Shown: one piece after another, positions 21,848 to 32,691 of the stretch
Numbering within the stretch: position 1 is the first letter of the stretch
How the letters are laid out: the number at the start of each line of letters is the position of its first letter
Assembly: GCA_001661515.1 (NCBI GenBank)
Contig: LUVW01000035.1
Coordinates: 164,812-228,811 of the forward strand
Direction of reading: 5' to 3'
Source of the DNA: Capniomyces stellatus
Lineage: Eukaryota; Kickxellomycota; Harpellomycetes; Harpellales; Legeriomycetaceae
DNA length: 64,000 bases
Program-made: the position numbers and the translations under genes
The notes under the pieces: model-generated
Seen by the model: only the letters and a program-made list of their open reading frames with translations
Databases searched by the model: none
What the model was told of the DNA's origin: nothing

Positions 21848-22743
21848 CCATCACATGCAAGAGTCTTTGTTGAAAATCAGCCATCTTGGACTCCACTAGC
21901 TTCTTTGGATTGAAGTTGTGGAGAAGAGACGTTTTACTGCTGACACGCAAAGAGCGGTGCATGTATGGTTTCTACCTGGCAGCTATTTACTTGATACCCC
22001 TTGTTTGGTTTAAATACTAGGTATACGTCAACACTTTAGTTGGTTTGGGAACTATAGCTTGTATTTTAACCAATGTATAGATTCAAGTTCATTTCAAACA
22101 TTTCAAATACAATAAAAAAAGAAAAAAAATGATATGAAAAGGTGAGTGGAGAAAGAAAAGGTGATTTAACAAGCGGTAACGAGAATTTTCGAGTCAATTT
22201 TTAATTTTCTTAATTTTTTTTTATCAAGTTTATGGTCGTTTATTACACGTTATTCTTATTTATCGGAAAAATGTTTTTTTTTCAATGAGTTGTTACGATA
22301 TATTTATATAACGCGAAATAAAAAAAAAAGGGAAACAGGAATAAAGTTGAGTTTGAAATCCCGTAATAAAACAACGCTGCTAGTTCTTTTATGAGGTTGT
22401 AAAAGAAAATAGTTCCAGCAAATAAGATTTATAAAAGGAAAGAAAAAGACAGGAATCCATATTCTATACGAACAAGGATCTAAGAACACACAAACACAGT
22501 TCGGACGTGTTGTAAAAGCGGAATCGAAACTAAAGACGGAATAGGGAGATTGCAAGGGATTGTGGTATAAATAGATTGTTGTTTGTAGAACTTTGCAGGG
22601 GTTTTTTTTTGACAATCGAGTTAAAGATAACCGAGTTAAAGATTAGAGTGTAAAGGATATAGCAGCCAGCAAGCTCAAGGGGATTAATAGATTAATCAAG
22701 CGGCGACATAGATAATTTTGCTAGTCTAACAAGGAAATAAAGG
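21848..22743. other. Intergenic region between the 14-3-3-like gene and RPB7
   Basis: About 900 bases. The minus-strand frame 22304-22615 is low-complexity and unsupported. The final 150 bases contain the RPB7 promoter and leader. No RNA gene recognised. Confidence 0.5.
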
Positions 22744-23828
22744 ATGTTCTTTCTTGTAAGTACCGAAAAGATACAAAGTACAAATCTGGTTGCTTCATAA
22801 TGGAGATAAAAGAGGGAAATGCAGAGGGTAAATGGGGGGGGGGGGTTGGGTGGTATAGTGGGATTGTTTGAAATAGAAATAAAATGAAGCTAAATGATTG
22901 GTAATAAAAAACAAAACAAAATAGAAGGAGCTAACACATCAGATTACTTTGCATCCAAGCTTTCTTGGGCCGCAGATGCGGCATTTTGTGACAGAAAAGC
23001 TTTACAAGGATGTAGAGGGGACATGTACGGGGCGATATGGGTATATAGTTACGGTAGTGGCATTGGTGGAAATTGGGGTGGGGACGATAATACCAGGAGA
23101 TGGGAGCGCAGAATTTGTGGTCAAGTACAGTGCTATAGTGTATAAGCCATTTAAAGGAGAAGTTGTTGATGGAATTGTTAGCAATGTTAACAAATTGGGC
23201 TTTTTTGTGGATGTTGGACCTCTACAAGTGTTTATTTCGCAGCATGTAAGTTTGTTTGGATTGTTGGCTTATTGATTGAAGCTGGATGTATGCTTACAAA
23301 AGCGAGGGTTAGTAGTGTGTTGGTATGGACTGATGCGACTGTTGTTGCTGTTGTGTTTATTAGCTTATTCCAGCCGATATGCAGTTTGATCCCAATGGCA
23401 ATCCACCTTCATACCACTCTGAGGATCAGGTAAAAAAAAATAATAATTGAAATGGTTTAATGAAGAGGGGAGGGGCAGATATAACAGCTATATATCTATT
23501 CGCACTTACTTTCCGTCCATTTGGTTATAAAGACATGCAGTGAATTGGTTGAAAACAAGACAAGCTGAGATTTAAAGTAATGTAAACCAAAACACTGGAA
23601 TTTAATTAGAAAATCGAAAAATCTACGCTGGTGCGACTAAAGATAGTTGGTACAAGAGTCGACGCAACGGAAATTGTAAGTGTGAAGTAAAGAATAAGAA
23701 GGCTGATATATGTGTGTAGATAATAAAATGGGCAGAAATAAGGGCTAAAATGGATATTGGCTTGTTGGTGCTGTTGGTAGTTTGCTATAGGAACGATTAA
23801 AGAGGATTACCTCGGTGTAATAGAATAA
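22744..23828 (+). CDS. RPB7: RNA polymerase II subunit Rpb7
   Basis: Stalk subunit of RNA polymerase II (partner of Rpb4), with an N-terminal tip domain and a C-terminal S1/OB fold. Five exons: 22744-22755 (12 nt, MFFL), 22925-23245, 23364-23429, 23610-23675 and 23781-23828, giving 170 residues, the normal length. Family blocks are unmistakable: [57 protein letters not shown] and [13 protein letters not shown] at the end. All junctions are GT-AG and phase 0. Intron 1 contains a run of 12 Gs near 22834-22845. It is convergent with PMT2. Confidence 0.94.
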
Positions 23829-24176
23829 AACAACGATTTTTAATTGGTATAAACGCTACATTTGTAAAAGCAAGTGGTATACACATAAACGAAGAAGAAA
23901 GCGAATATATGTTATGGGCGGATAACGTGGTTTTGGGACTTTGTCCAGTTAATTGATGTTTGCCGATGGTGACATCAGTTGAGATATGATATTGATTTGT
24001 TTTTTTCTTTCTTTTAAACTTAATTTTTATTGAAACGAGTAGTATGTTTGATTGCTTTATTTTTAATTAAAAAGATGTATGTTTGGAAACGACTATTAAA
24101 GCAAAAAAGGCAAATAAAAGAGGATACAAAGGAGTAAAGAAAATAAATAAATAAAATCGAGTTAAAGAGTGTGCGT
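23829..24176. other. Spacer between convergent RPB7 and PMT2
   Basis: About 350 bases that should contain both 3' untranslated regions; a minus-strand frame reaching 24020 only extends past the PMT2 stop in another frame. No other feature seen. Confidence 0.5.
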
Positions 24177-26606
24177 TTACATTTTGTTGTTGTCTTCGTA
24201 AATGTTCCAGGTAGACAGCCACTTGCGGTTTTTGAGGTTGGTGATTTCGTCTTGGTAGCCAAAAGTCAAGGGACTAAATAGGTAGAAGACGAAAATGGTG
24301 GAAACAAGCCATGCAAGAAAAGTGAGGTTGGTTAGGTTCACCTTTTTGGTGGAGTAGACAAAGGCGTTTGATTTGGGGGAAAAGTTGAAGAGAAAGTCGG
24401 CCCAAAACTCGATTTGGTTGGCGAGCAGCAGCAGAGCAAAGTAGAGGGAGGGCAGGTAGTGGTGCAGGTAGGTGACTCTGGGCATAAGGAAAAAGGGCAG
24501 GTAGTGCAGGAACCAGCCAAACCAAAGCAGCTTGGACGAGTGGTAGTAGTGGAGAAAGAGGTAGTTTGACTGGGTAACACGCCTGCAGTAGATGTAGACC
24601 AGGGTCAGGGTGGCGGGGTACAGGAAACTGACAAGGGTCGAGGACCACCAGATGAGAGGGTTTCCGATCTGGTAGTACTTGATCTCGGTCTTACCCCAGC
24701 CGCCGTTGAGTCTCATTGGGTAGATCAGGAAGGGCCACGTGATTGGGTCGCTTTCAATGTGGGAGTACTTGTCTCGGTCAGCAACGAGTCCGTTGTTTGA
24801 CTTGGACATTTCCTTGTTGAGATGGATCAGCTCGCCCAGGAAGTTTGAGTTTCTGCTGACGGGAATCTTGATTGCGGGAATCAGGCTGTTCCACGTCTGC
24901 TCAACCACAAAGTGGCTATCAAGCGAAGCGCACGAGACTTGACCTGACAGCGTAATTTCGCTCTGCGAGAACCCCCACGATGGGTACTTTTCGCCAGATG
25001 CCCTCAGCACCTTTCCTGTTTTCTTGTGCACCAGACAAAACGTCGACGTGATTGTCCTGATTTTGCTCGACTTGGTTACCCCCGCATCCCCAACGCTTCG
25101 GATAACAAACTCCTCGCCTCCAGCCCCTCCCTTAAAGCCTGTGTTTATTGCGCTGACCGAAGCCCTCAGCTTTCCTGCCACCAGCGCATCTCGGCTGCTC
25201 ACGTACGCCTTGGATCTGTCGTCGCTGTACAGGTACCTTCCTGTCATGTTGTGTTTCAGTACAATAGTGTCTCCATTCCGGATGTAGTGCAGATCTTTGC
25301 TCCCGCTGCCCTTCCCCACCCCCATCTGCCCAACGGCCTCAACCATAAACACGTTGTTTCTGTCTCGGTGCGAATACCCCGTTATCTGCTGCTGGTCCTT
25401 GTTGTTTGGATACTTGTTGCCGTGGCTGTGCAAGTACCCAACTCCGTGCTTCAGCGACTTGAACCGCACCTCGCTTCCATACGCGATCAGGTACGGCTGC
25501 GATTGCAGAGTGTTTCCCTCAAGTTTTATCTGGAACGTTGGCGGCATCACGCTGTCCCCTGTCCCGCTCTTGTAGAGCAGCATAAAGTGGATCTTGAAGC
25601 ACACCATGTATATTGCCACCGGTACTGTTATCAGGCACACAATCCGCGCCATCCAGTGTCTCGCCATTGTGCTTGCCGACATCTTCTTGTCCCCAAGTAT
25701 GTTATATAGGTCCTCCACTGTGTGCAGTCCAACTAGCCCAATGCAGAACAGCCCCACCCACTTGCTGCTAACCACACACCCCAGCGAAACCCCTGTGAAT
25801 CCTAGCCACGTCCACCACTCCCTGCTGAAGCTCTTGCCCCGATGCTCCTGGAACCGCGAAACTCCAAACAAGCTCATTGCCGTAAAACACAGCAGTGGTT
25901 CGTCCAACAAAATAAACCTGCTCATCAAACACAGCGCATTGTCAAACAGCACAAACCCCGCCCCCAAAACGCTGTACTTTCGCCGCATCCCCAAACTTTT
26001 GCATGTTGCATACGCTAGCGGAACCAACATTACCCCATACATCGCAATCTGCATTCTCATCAGCACAAAGTTTACGTAGCTTGGATATACCCCTTTGAAA
26101 TTAAATGTCCCGTTATGTCCCGCTACAAACTCTGCAAACCCCACTAACATCTTTGCCAACGGCGGATGCACGTCGTGGTAAAACGTGTGGTTCAGATAAT
26201 ACGCACCAAACTTTCCAAAGTGCGACTCATCCCACGTCACTGATTTGCGCTTGCCTATCTGGTACAGCCTCGTGAAACACGCCAGCATCATCAGCACCCC
26301 AATAATTATCCAGTCCTGCTTCTTGTATCTCCCTCTTTCCTCCTTCTCGCTCAGTAACCCCACTTTACTCTGCTTATTGTATTTATCATCATCTTTGTCG
26401 TATGCTTCTCCGTTCTCACAACCAACACTCTCTATCTCCGAGCGACCCAGCGTAAAGCTTCCTTCTTTGTTATACTCGTACTTACCTCCCTTCTCAGCCT
26501 CATACTCGCTTCCGCTGTAATATGCCGGTGGAAAGTCTTGCTTTGCCAGCGGCGACGGTGTCTGGCCATGACTCCTTCTGACCTTCACTCCTTTGTACTC
26601 GTGCAT
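24177..26606 (-). CDS. PMT2: Protein O-mannosyltransferase, PMT2 family
   Basis: ER membrane enzyme that transfers mannose from dolichyl-phosphate mannose to Ser/Thr of secretory proteins; PMT2 members normally pair with PMT1 members. 809 residues, single exon. After a cytosolic N-terminus of about 95 residues come the first transmembrane helix and the luminal loop with the conserved Asp-Glu (VTWDESHFGKFG) and DVHPPLAKMLVG. Next are further membrane helices (SRFILLDEPLL, GCVVSSKWVGLF), then the MIR repeats (YGSEVRFKSL, GYLHSHGNKYP, QQQITGYSHRDRNN and following), and a C-terminal group of helices with WFLHYLPFFLMPRVTYLHHY. These blocks fit PMT2 better than PMT1 or PMT4. The usual KKE-type retention tail is not obvious; the end is Asn/Lys-rich. 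Confidence 0.92.
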   Translation of the reverse strand: MHEYKGVKVRRSHGQTPSPLAKQDFPPAYYSGSEYEAEKGGKYEYNKEGSFTLGRSEIESVGCENGEAYDKDDDKYNKQSKVGLLSEKEERGRYKKQDWIIIGVLMMLACFTRLYQIGKRKSVTWDESHFGKFGAYYLNHTFYHDVHPPLAKMLVGFAEFVAGHNGTFNFKGVYPSYVNFVLMRMQIAMYGVMLVPLAYATCKSLGMRRKYSVLGAGFVLFDNALCLMSRFILLDEPLLCFTAMSLFGVSRFQEHRGKSFSREWWTWLGFTGVSLGCVVSSKWVGLFCIGLVGLHTVEDLYNILGDKKMSASTMARHWMARIVCLITVPVAIYMVCFKIHFMLLYKSGTGDSVMPPTFQIKLEGNTLQSQPYLIAYGSEVRFKSLKHGVGYLHSHGNKYPNNKDQQQITGYSHRDRNNVFMVEAVGQMGVGKGSGSKDLHYIRNGDTIVLKHNMTGRYLYSDDRSKAYVSSRDALVAGKLRASVSAINTGFKGGAGGEEFVIRSVGDAGVTKSSKIRTITSTFCLVHKKTGKVLRASGEKYPSWGFSQSEITLSGQVSCASLDSHFVVEQTWNSLIPAIKIPVSRNSNFLGELIHLNKEMSKSNNGLVADRDKYSHIESDPITWPFLIYPMRLNGGWGKTEIKYYQIGNPLIWWSSTLVSFLYPATLTLVYIYCRRVTQSNYLFLHYYHSSKLLWFGWFLHYLPFFLMPRVTYLHHYLPSLYFALLLLANQIEFWADFLFNFSPKSNAFVYSTKKVNLTNLTFLAWLVSTIFVFYLFSPLTFGYQDEITNLKNRKWLSTWNIYEDNNKM

Positions 26607-28243
26607 GTTTACTTGTTTTGTCTGTGTGCCAATTCTTTTCTCGCTTTTTTTACCCTATCTTTCTATACTTTTTTAAAGTGTGTATATATAATTATGTGAT
26701 TATTATCACCAATTTTATGCTTTTCCCGTTTTACGAAAGCAAACCCACAATATTTGTGCCTGGTCGTTGGCTGGTTAGTTGGCTGGTTTGTTAGTAGAAT
26801 ATACACAGCAAACAGGAAATGTTGATATTGTTAATGTGGATAGTTGAAATACTTGCGTACTTGAAAACTAGCTGACAAAGGAAAGAAAAAGAAGCTGTTT
26901 GCCTGTAATTAGAAACACCAGAGTTGTGTTATTTAAACGATTAGTTGGTCATGGCATTTGCTAGCCTTTATAATGGCACCAATTTCCCATTTATTTATCC
27001 ATTTATTTACAAGTATACTTGGAACTAATGTTCCATTGTACAGCAGTTTGTTCATTTCCCAATCCAACTTTATAGATCCTAGCAATAGCTTTCTTTTTAC
27101 ATATTTTGCTATGGTTGCTATGTAGGGATGATGTTCTTTAGTCATTTACTATTCAATTCGCAGTGATCATTCAAACACTTTTATGATTTTTATTTCACAA
27201 TACTCGTATTTACCCTTGGTTTTCTGTTTAGTTTTTCTCACTTTAATTGATTATTTGCTTTTAATTCGATATAATCAGCCCTCAGATAATCAGTACATTC
27301 TTCTTTAAAATCTTGTGAAATACATTTCAAAGATAGCAATGATATTTATTTATTTATGAATAAACAGACAAATGACTAAATGGTAAGACTGCACCAAGGA
27401 ATGTGCCCATAACGGAATATCTGTGTTTTTTGGCAATTGTCTACTATTAAATGCTGCCTTACTGATTATCCCTAGTCTTTGATGTTCAAAGCTTTATTAT
27501 TTTTGGCAAAATTACCCTTTTTCTTTTTTTTTCTTTTTTTCTTTTTTTTCTCTTTTTTTTTCTTTTTTTTCATTATTATTTCTTTCTTTCTTTCTTTCCA
27601 CCTACTTTGTCTTTTACCCAAAACTAAGTTGATTATTCAACCTCATACTGGCTTTTCGCTAATCATTCCTAGATAATAATGTCTCACTTCACACACATTC
27701 ATTCACAGAAACTATTTATACCATCTACCTTTTACACGTTTAAATTGGTATACTTTATCGGCTTCCGAGCGAGTCAATCCAAGGTAATCCTTAATTGTTT
27801 GCCATAATGATGTTTCGGTCTATAATAAAACCAACCTTTCTGATTTTCGCCATGATTTTACAACCTTGAGCATTTTATATCATTGTATCTTTTCTATTTA
27901 CTTGCTAGGTGATAAATAAATAAATTTCAAATATAAAGTACTGCATATGCTGCCAAAAGACGCGGATGTTTAGCCTATTGGTGCACAGAGAGAACCTATT
28001 GTCTCCGTTTTACCCTAGAACAGAAATGTGACCACATATTGCTGTTCTACTTGACATACATCACAAGTTGGCTGTTTACTAGCACGGTTCACTATGTACC
28101 GTGTATTATATAGTAGGTGTAAAGGGCGGCATACTTCACTTTGTAGCTTGTTTCAGTTTAAACCAGCGGGGCTTTTGATAAAAAAAAATACACACCATTT
28201 TCATCTATAAACAGAACCTTTGATCAAGAAAGACATTTACGCG
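26607..28243. other. Intergenic region with a pyrimidine tract
   Basis: About 1.6 kb upstream of PMT2 (minus) containing its promoter. A CTTTTTTTT-type pyrimidine block lies at about 27511-27600. Short frames (26933-27145 minus, 27479-27676 plus) have no recognisable content. Confidence 0.5.
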
Positions 28244-28381
28244 ATGTTTATGATGCCTCAGAATAAAACCATAAAAAGCTCACTAAAACTGGTTGGCTGG
28301 TTAAACTCAATATTTACGCTATTTCAATTGGCCCAAACCGCCAAAATTAAGCAGAATCTACTGGTGAAAATGGACGAGTGA
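28244..28381 (+). CDS. Possible 45-residue small protein
   Basis: A short frame begins ATG TTT ATG ATG and encodes 45 residues with an amphipathic or weakly hydrophobic middle (LVGWLNSIFTLFQLAQ) between basic ends. Its codons look more protein-like than the surrounding AT-rich DNA, and size and shape resemble tail-anchored or small mitochondrial membrane proteins. I do not recognise it and no intron is needed. Comparison with a related genome would decide whether it is real. Confidence 0.25.
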   Translation: MFMMPQNKTIKSSLKLVGWLNSIFTLFQLAQTAKIKQNLLVKMDE

Positions 28382-28777
28382 GTGATAAAAGGTTGAATTC
28401 GTTTTGGTAGAAAGTTGAGAAAAAGAGCTCAAGTTTATCAATTATTTTGTCAAATCTTCGAGCCAAGTTTTTTTTTTTGCTTTTTTTTACTGAATACTGG
28501 AATCAGCGAGAGTTGTTTTCAAATCAGAAAAAAAAAGAAAAATTAACTGATTGAAAACTTGAGAAGTAGATAAAAAGAATTTGAAGGCAAGACAATTACC
28601 GATTCGAGTTTTGGGTGTTTACTAATTATCAATTCGAAGCAGAAATTTCAAAACGAGAGTATACTAAGCGTTCCATCGAATTCTCCTTCTCAAACCTATT
28701 TCCACTTCTATTCCTTAATTTAAATCATTTAGCTTTATTTTTGTTGCTTTAAAAAAGTTAATTAGATTACACAGAAA
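28382..28777. other. Spacer upstream of the uL10m gene
   Basis: About 400 bases, AT-rich, with no frame of note. It probably contains the promoter and leader of the mitochondrial ribosomal protein gene. Confidence 0.45.
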
Positions 28778-29699
28778 ATGTTGAAAAGTATAAATTCAAG
28801 TCAACTTTTAAAAACAATTAGACTCGATCAGCGATCCCAAGGTAAGGATTGATCGCTTAGCAAGTTCTAATGCACTTTGGGCATACGCAATTCGGCTTGA
28901 TTGTAGCAACGCTTTTATTTTTATCTGAACTGTATTTTTTTTCAACACTTGATTACTTTAAAATAAAATAGCGCTTTTGACAGCAAACCGAGCGATCCAT
29001 GTGAATTCAAAACTTTACACGCAAATTGAAAACACAAAAACAGAAAAAGATGCCAACAAAGACACTAAATTGGCAAGATCCAAACCCTCGCTGAAAGTCA
29101 CAAAGTTTAATAAGCCGTTTTCAAACCGGAAGCAAGCTTTATTCTCGAAATATGAAGCAGCATTCGCGACCTCGCCAGCACTTCTGGTGGTCCAATTCAT
29201 CAATTTGCCTGCAGAAAATTGGACTACTTTGCGTCAACAATTAAAGCTTGAATGCCACGGCGCGGATGCGACAGTGTTGAGTGGGGGATTGGCAGCGGCG
29301 GTTGTTCGAAACACCAAATTGACCCATATGAAATACCTGTTTTCAGGATCGACTTTTATGATTCATTGGACCTCGAATTCACAATCAGATGAATATACCA
29401 ATGCTGCTGGTGTGGTACCAGGGAAGTTTGACCTGAAGTCCGAGTTGTCCAAGGTTGTTGAAATCATTTCAAAAAACAACAGAACCACATTATTAGGCGG
29501 ATGTATAGAAGATTGCTTAATGACACCAAGCATGATATCAACGTACACCAAACTGCCACCTAAGAGTGTTATCCAATCACAAATCATTGGGCTTCTTCAA
29601 TATCCTCCTCAGAAACTTGTTGGCACGCTTAATAATATTCCATCTAGACTTGTCAGTGTGATTAAACAAAAGGCTGAGCAAGATAGCGAGTCCAATTAG
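28778..29699 (+). CDS. Mitochondrial large-subunit ribosomal protein uL10m (L10 family)
   Basis: Protein of the ribosomal stalk base in the mitochondrial large subunit (yeast Mrpl11 is the counterpart). Two exons, 28778-28841 and 28972-29699, give 263 residues. The N-terminus is rich in Ser, Lys, Arg and Gln with few acidic residues until residue 40, as expected of a mitochondrial presequence. The L10 domain is seen as NRKQALFSKYEAAF, LLVVQFINLPAENWTTLRQQL, TLLGGCIED and the C-terminal LPPKSVIQSQIIGLLQYPPQ and LVGTLNNIPSRLVSVI. This C-terminal block is typical of organellar L10. The intron falls inside the presequence. A 10-bp tandem array follows about 70 bases after the stop. Confidence 0.85.
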
Positions 29700-29770
29700 T
29701 TTCGAATTGATTTTATTAGCTACAATTTATTAAACTTTAATTTATATTCCATTCCAAACCCTATTACAAT

Positions 29771-29855
29771 ATATCACACTATACCACACTATACCACACT
29801 ATGCCACACTATACCACACTATACCACACTATACTACACTACACTACACTATACC
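29771..29855. repeat. 10-bp minisatellite, about eight units
   Basis: Units of ATACCACACT with single-base variants (ATATCACACT, ATGCCACACT, ATACTACACT, ACACTACACT) in uninterrupted tandem. It lies just downstream of the uL10m stop, probably within or just after its 3' untranslated region. Confidence 0.92.
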
Positions 29856-30879
29856 GAATTAAACCAATATATAGGCCAACTTATATATCTACCTATAACT
29901 TGAACAGTTATTCTTTCCATGCTTTCTACTTGGGCTGCCATTAGCTTTTGCCAAAAAGCAAAATACTGATACTAATATTATTACCATTTGATGTTTTGTT
30001 ATCACGCCAATTAGTAAATATAAAAAAACACAAAAATCAGATATCATATTGGGTTGGCTGCTCTAGTCGTCGAAACCAAAACGTAAAGATATATTAATAT
30101 ATCTGTTTGCTTTTCTGTTGGATGTTTGACTTTCCCCACTTTTTCTTTTTATTCTTTCATTTTTTATTGAAATTTTTCTTCTTTTTTTGGTTATAAATGT
30201 ATGAATGTATAAAGAAGGACATAATGCTGACCAAGATCATTGATATAGATACACATGTGGTTTTGAACAATATTAGTTTATAGACGCTACTGCTTGAAAG
30301 TTTACCCCGAGCTGGTGTTTAAAGTTACAGCAGTTTAGAGAAACTGATGTACGTTTCCCACTTGGTTTGAAAAACACAATTTGATGGTTTGGTATCGGCT
30401 TGGTCAAACTAGCAGTGGATATATATATTATTTCATGGCAAGCACTTGATAATTTCACGTTTAATTAAAATATTTACAAATCGTGGATCCAGTAGCTTGG
30501 CCTGCATGCGTGGTGGATATAAACGTACTTGTCAAGCTTGTATAAATGTTTAATTCCGTGTTTGTATCTAAGTATCAGCAGTTACAGACATCGATCTATC
30601 GTTAATCATATGTTTTTAGATTTTTTCTACCCAAGCAAAGTACCAAACCAAACGAAATGAACATATAAATAGTTTGCGTAGTCGCTGTTGCTCTCAGACT
30701 ATGAATTTATCAGAACCAATATCTATCGACTTGATAATAACATCTCTATACTTGACTTTTAAACTAGACGTTAGTATAGTGTAGTGTATATAATTCTCTG
30801 TAACTGTGTAGCCAGAGCAATTTGTTTATAAGTTTGAGTTAGTGCAAGCCAAACCTGGAAAAGGCAATACTATTGAAAA
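29856..30879. other. Intergenic region upstream of the acidic repeat protein
   Basis: About 1 kb, AT-rich, no credible gene; the 61-codon minus-strand frame at 30273-30458 is unsupported. TATATAA near 30786-30793 could be part of the promoter of the gene at 30880. Confidence 0.45.
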
Positions 30880-32691
30880 ATGGTTTATGTAAAAGCAATT
30901 CTAATTTTAGGACTAGTGGGGATAAATAACTGTATCAATGCCACCCCGGATGTTTCAGAAGTCAGCCCCAATGGAATTCCAAATTCTCTTGAAGAAAGTG
31001 GCGGAATAGACTTGAAAAACATTGGTGTAGAAGCTGGAAGCAATGTATTAAGCGGCCCAAAAGATAGCTACGAGTCTTATAATGCCGAACTACCTCTCAG
31101 CAGCGATGGAGTTTGTAGCAGTCCAATGGATTCTCAAAAAGACAATGTTATTAATAACGTTGATGACTTTGTGATGTTTGAAAGCATGCTTGAAGAACTA
31201 GGTTATGACAACTCAGAGAACGAAAATGACGAAAAGTCGCCCTATAGTAGCGAAAATGAAAACGAGGTGCACGGTGAGGCTATGAACAACAATGAGAGTC
31301 TTGGTGATGGCGATAGAAACAGTTTGAAGGATGAAGGCAGCCATCTCCAAGAAGAAATAGTCTATAAAGAGGAGCGCGGTGACCTTGATGTAAGCTCAGG
31401 AAAGCCCGAGTATAGCGAGAGCCGTAGCAATGGCGATATATCTGGTCTAAGCGATCCGGCTTTAAATGACAGCAAAAGCAATGAGAATGTGTTCAACAAT
31501 GGCGACAAAGGCGATATTAACAGCAAAAACATGATCAAAAGAAACCTGAAGCTAAACAGCCATCTTGACAACTTGATCGATTTGAAGGGCGAGTCAAAAG
31601 GTGATGTGAATCTAGAGAATTATGAGAGCGATTACAAGCCAATGGCATTTAACAACCTGCTTGATTACTCGGAGATAAACAGAAGAAATGAAAACCTAGA
31701 GCTTGAGCAAAAAAATGGATTGAACAGCGATAGAGATAGCCAGCCAAACAGAGCAGACAGTATTGCTGATTTAAACTCCAACAAAGACACCAAAAATCAC
31801 ATTCTACCAGAAGGAACAGGGAAAAAAGATATTGCACTTGAGGCATTGGACAGCTCTTATGAAGTAAAAGAGAAGGCTGCTGATTTAGAGTCGAATCAAA
31901 GCGCCGAGGAAAGAAATGACAGCATAGACACTTTAGAAGGAGATTCTGATATGGCTGATGTTATTGAAGTTTCGGGCATGCTAGAAGACAATGAAAAGCT
32001 TGAAGATAAAAAAGCCCCGATGCATAGCAATCCACAAGGAGATTTATCCTTTGAATTTAATGAGCTCAGCGAAGATAAAAACCTTCTTGACACCAATGAT
32101 TCCCTTGACACCAGTGATTCCCTTGACACTAATGACACCCTTGACACCAGTGACGCCCTTGACACCAGTGATGCTCTTGACACCAGTGATGCCCTTGACA
32201 CCAGTGATTCCCTTGACACTAATGACACCCTTGACACCAGTGACGCCCTTGACACCAGTGATGCTCTTGACACCAGTGATGCTCTTGACACCAGTGATGC
32301 TCTTGACACCAGTGATGGGGAACTGTGGTCACTAAGGGAACTGTGATTACTGTGGGAACTGTGGTCACTGCGGGAACTGTGGTCACTACGAGAACTGTGG
32401 TCACTACGAGAACTGTGGTCACTACGAGAACTGTGGTCACTACGGGAACTTACCAGTGATGCTCTTGACACCAGTGATGCCCTTGATACCAGTGATGCTC
32501 TTGACACCAGTGATGCCCTTGATACTAATGATGTCCTTGATAACACGGAATTATCTGATATAAACAACAGCTCTGATGATATCAGCATCAAAGACAATAT
32601 CAACACTGGCTCAAGTCAATATGGACCAGAAGGGAGCCAATTGCTTGATGATATCAATATTTTTGAAAACAAAAATGACGCTATGGCTTAA
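30880..32691 (+). CDS. Secreted acidic repeat protein, interrupted by one in-frame stop codon
   Basis: The frame starts with a signal peptide (MVYVKAILILGLVGINNCINA) and encodes an acidic, Asp/Ser/Asn/Glu-rich protein. From 32086 there are 13 tandem 18-nt units coding LDTSDA or close variants. At 32320-32451 these are replaced by a different 18-nt array coding ELWSLR, and a TGA occurs at 32344-32346, after 488 codons. The same frame then returns to LDTSDA units at 32452 and runs to a TAA at 32689-32691. The TGA sits where neighbouring units have a TGG Trp codon, so one G-to-A change explains it. Either the protein is truncated at 488 residues, or it is a pseudoallele or readthrough product of about 603 codons, or a weak intron removes the insert. 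No known family; probably a surface or matrix protein. Confidence 0.7.
32086..32319 (+). repeat. 18-nt tandem array coding LDTSDA
   Basis: Thirteen units of CTTGACACCAGTGATGCC-type sequence in frame with the gene. Variant units (LDTNDS, LDTSDS, LDTNDT) recur in the same order twice, showing that a block of several units was itself duplicated. The array resumes at 32452-32540 after the insert. Confidence 0.95.
32320..32451 (+). repeat. Second 18-nt tandem array coding ELWSLR, inserted within the first
   Basis: 132 nt, about 7.3 units of GAACTGTGGTCACTACGA. It has a different sequence but the same period as the flanking array and keeps the frame on both sides. Its second unit carries TGA in place of TGG. 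On the complementary strand it reads SDHSSR-like repeats, and the minus-strand frame 31896-32606 is open across both arrays. Confidence 0.92.

Noticed and set aside
25026..25709. 227-codon plus-strand frame
   Set aside because: Antisense shadow of the PMT2 gene, whose plus-strand complement is comparatively GC-rich and poor in stops; no domain.
31896..32606. 236-codon minus-strand open frame rich in Ser, Leu, Val, Arg and His
   Set aside because: It is the antisense of in-frame 18-nt repeats, which stay open on both strands because the period is a multiple of three; there is no signal peptide or domain and no independent support.
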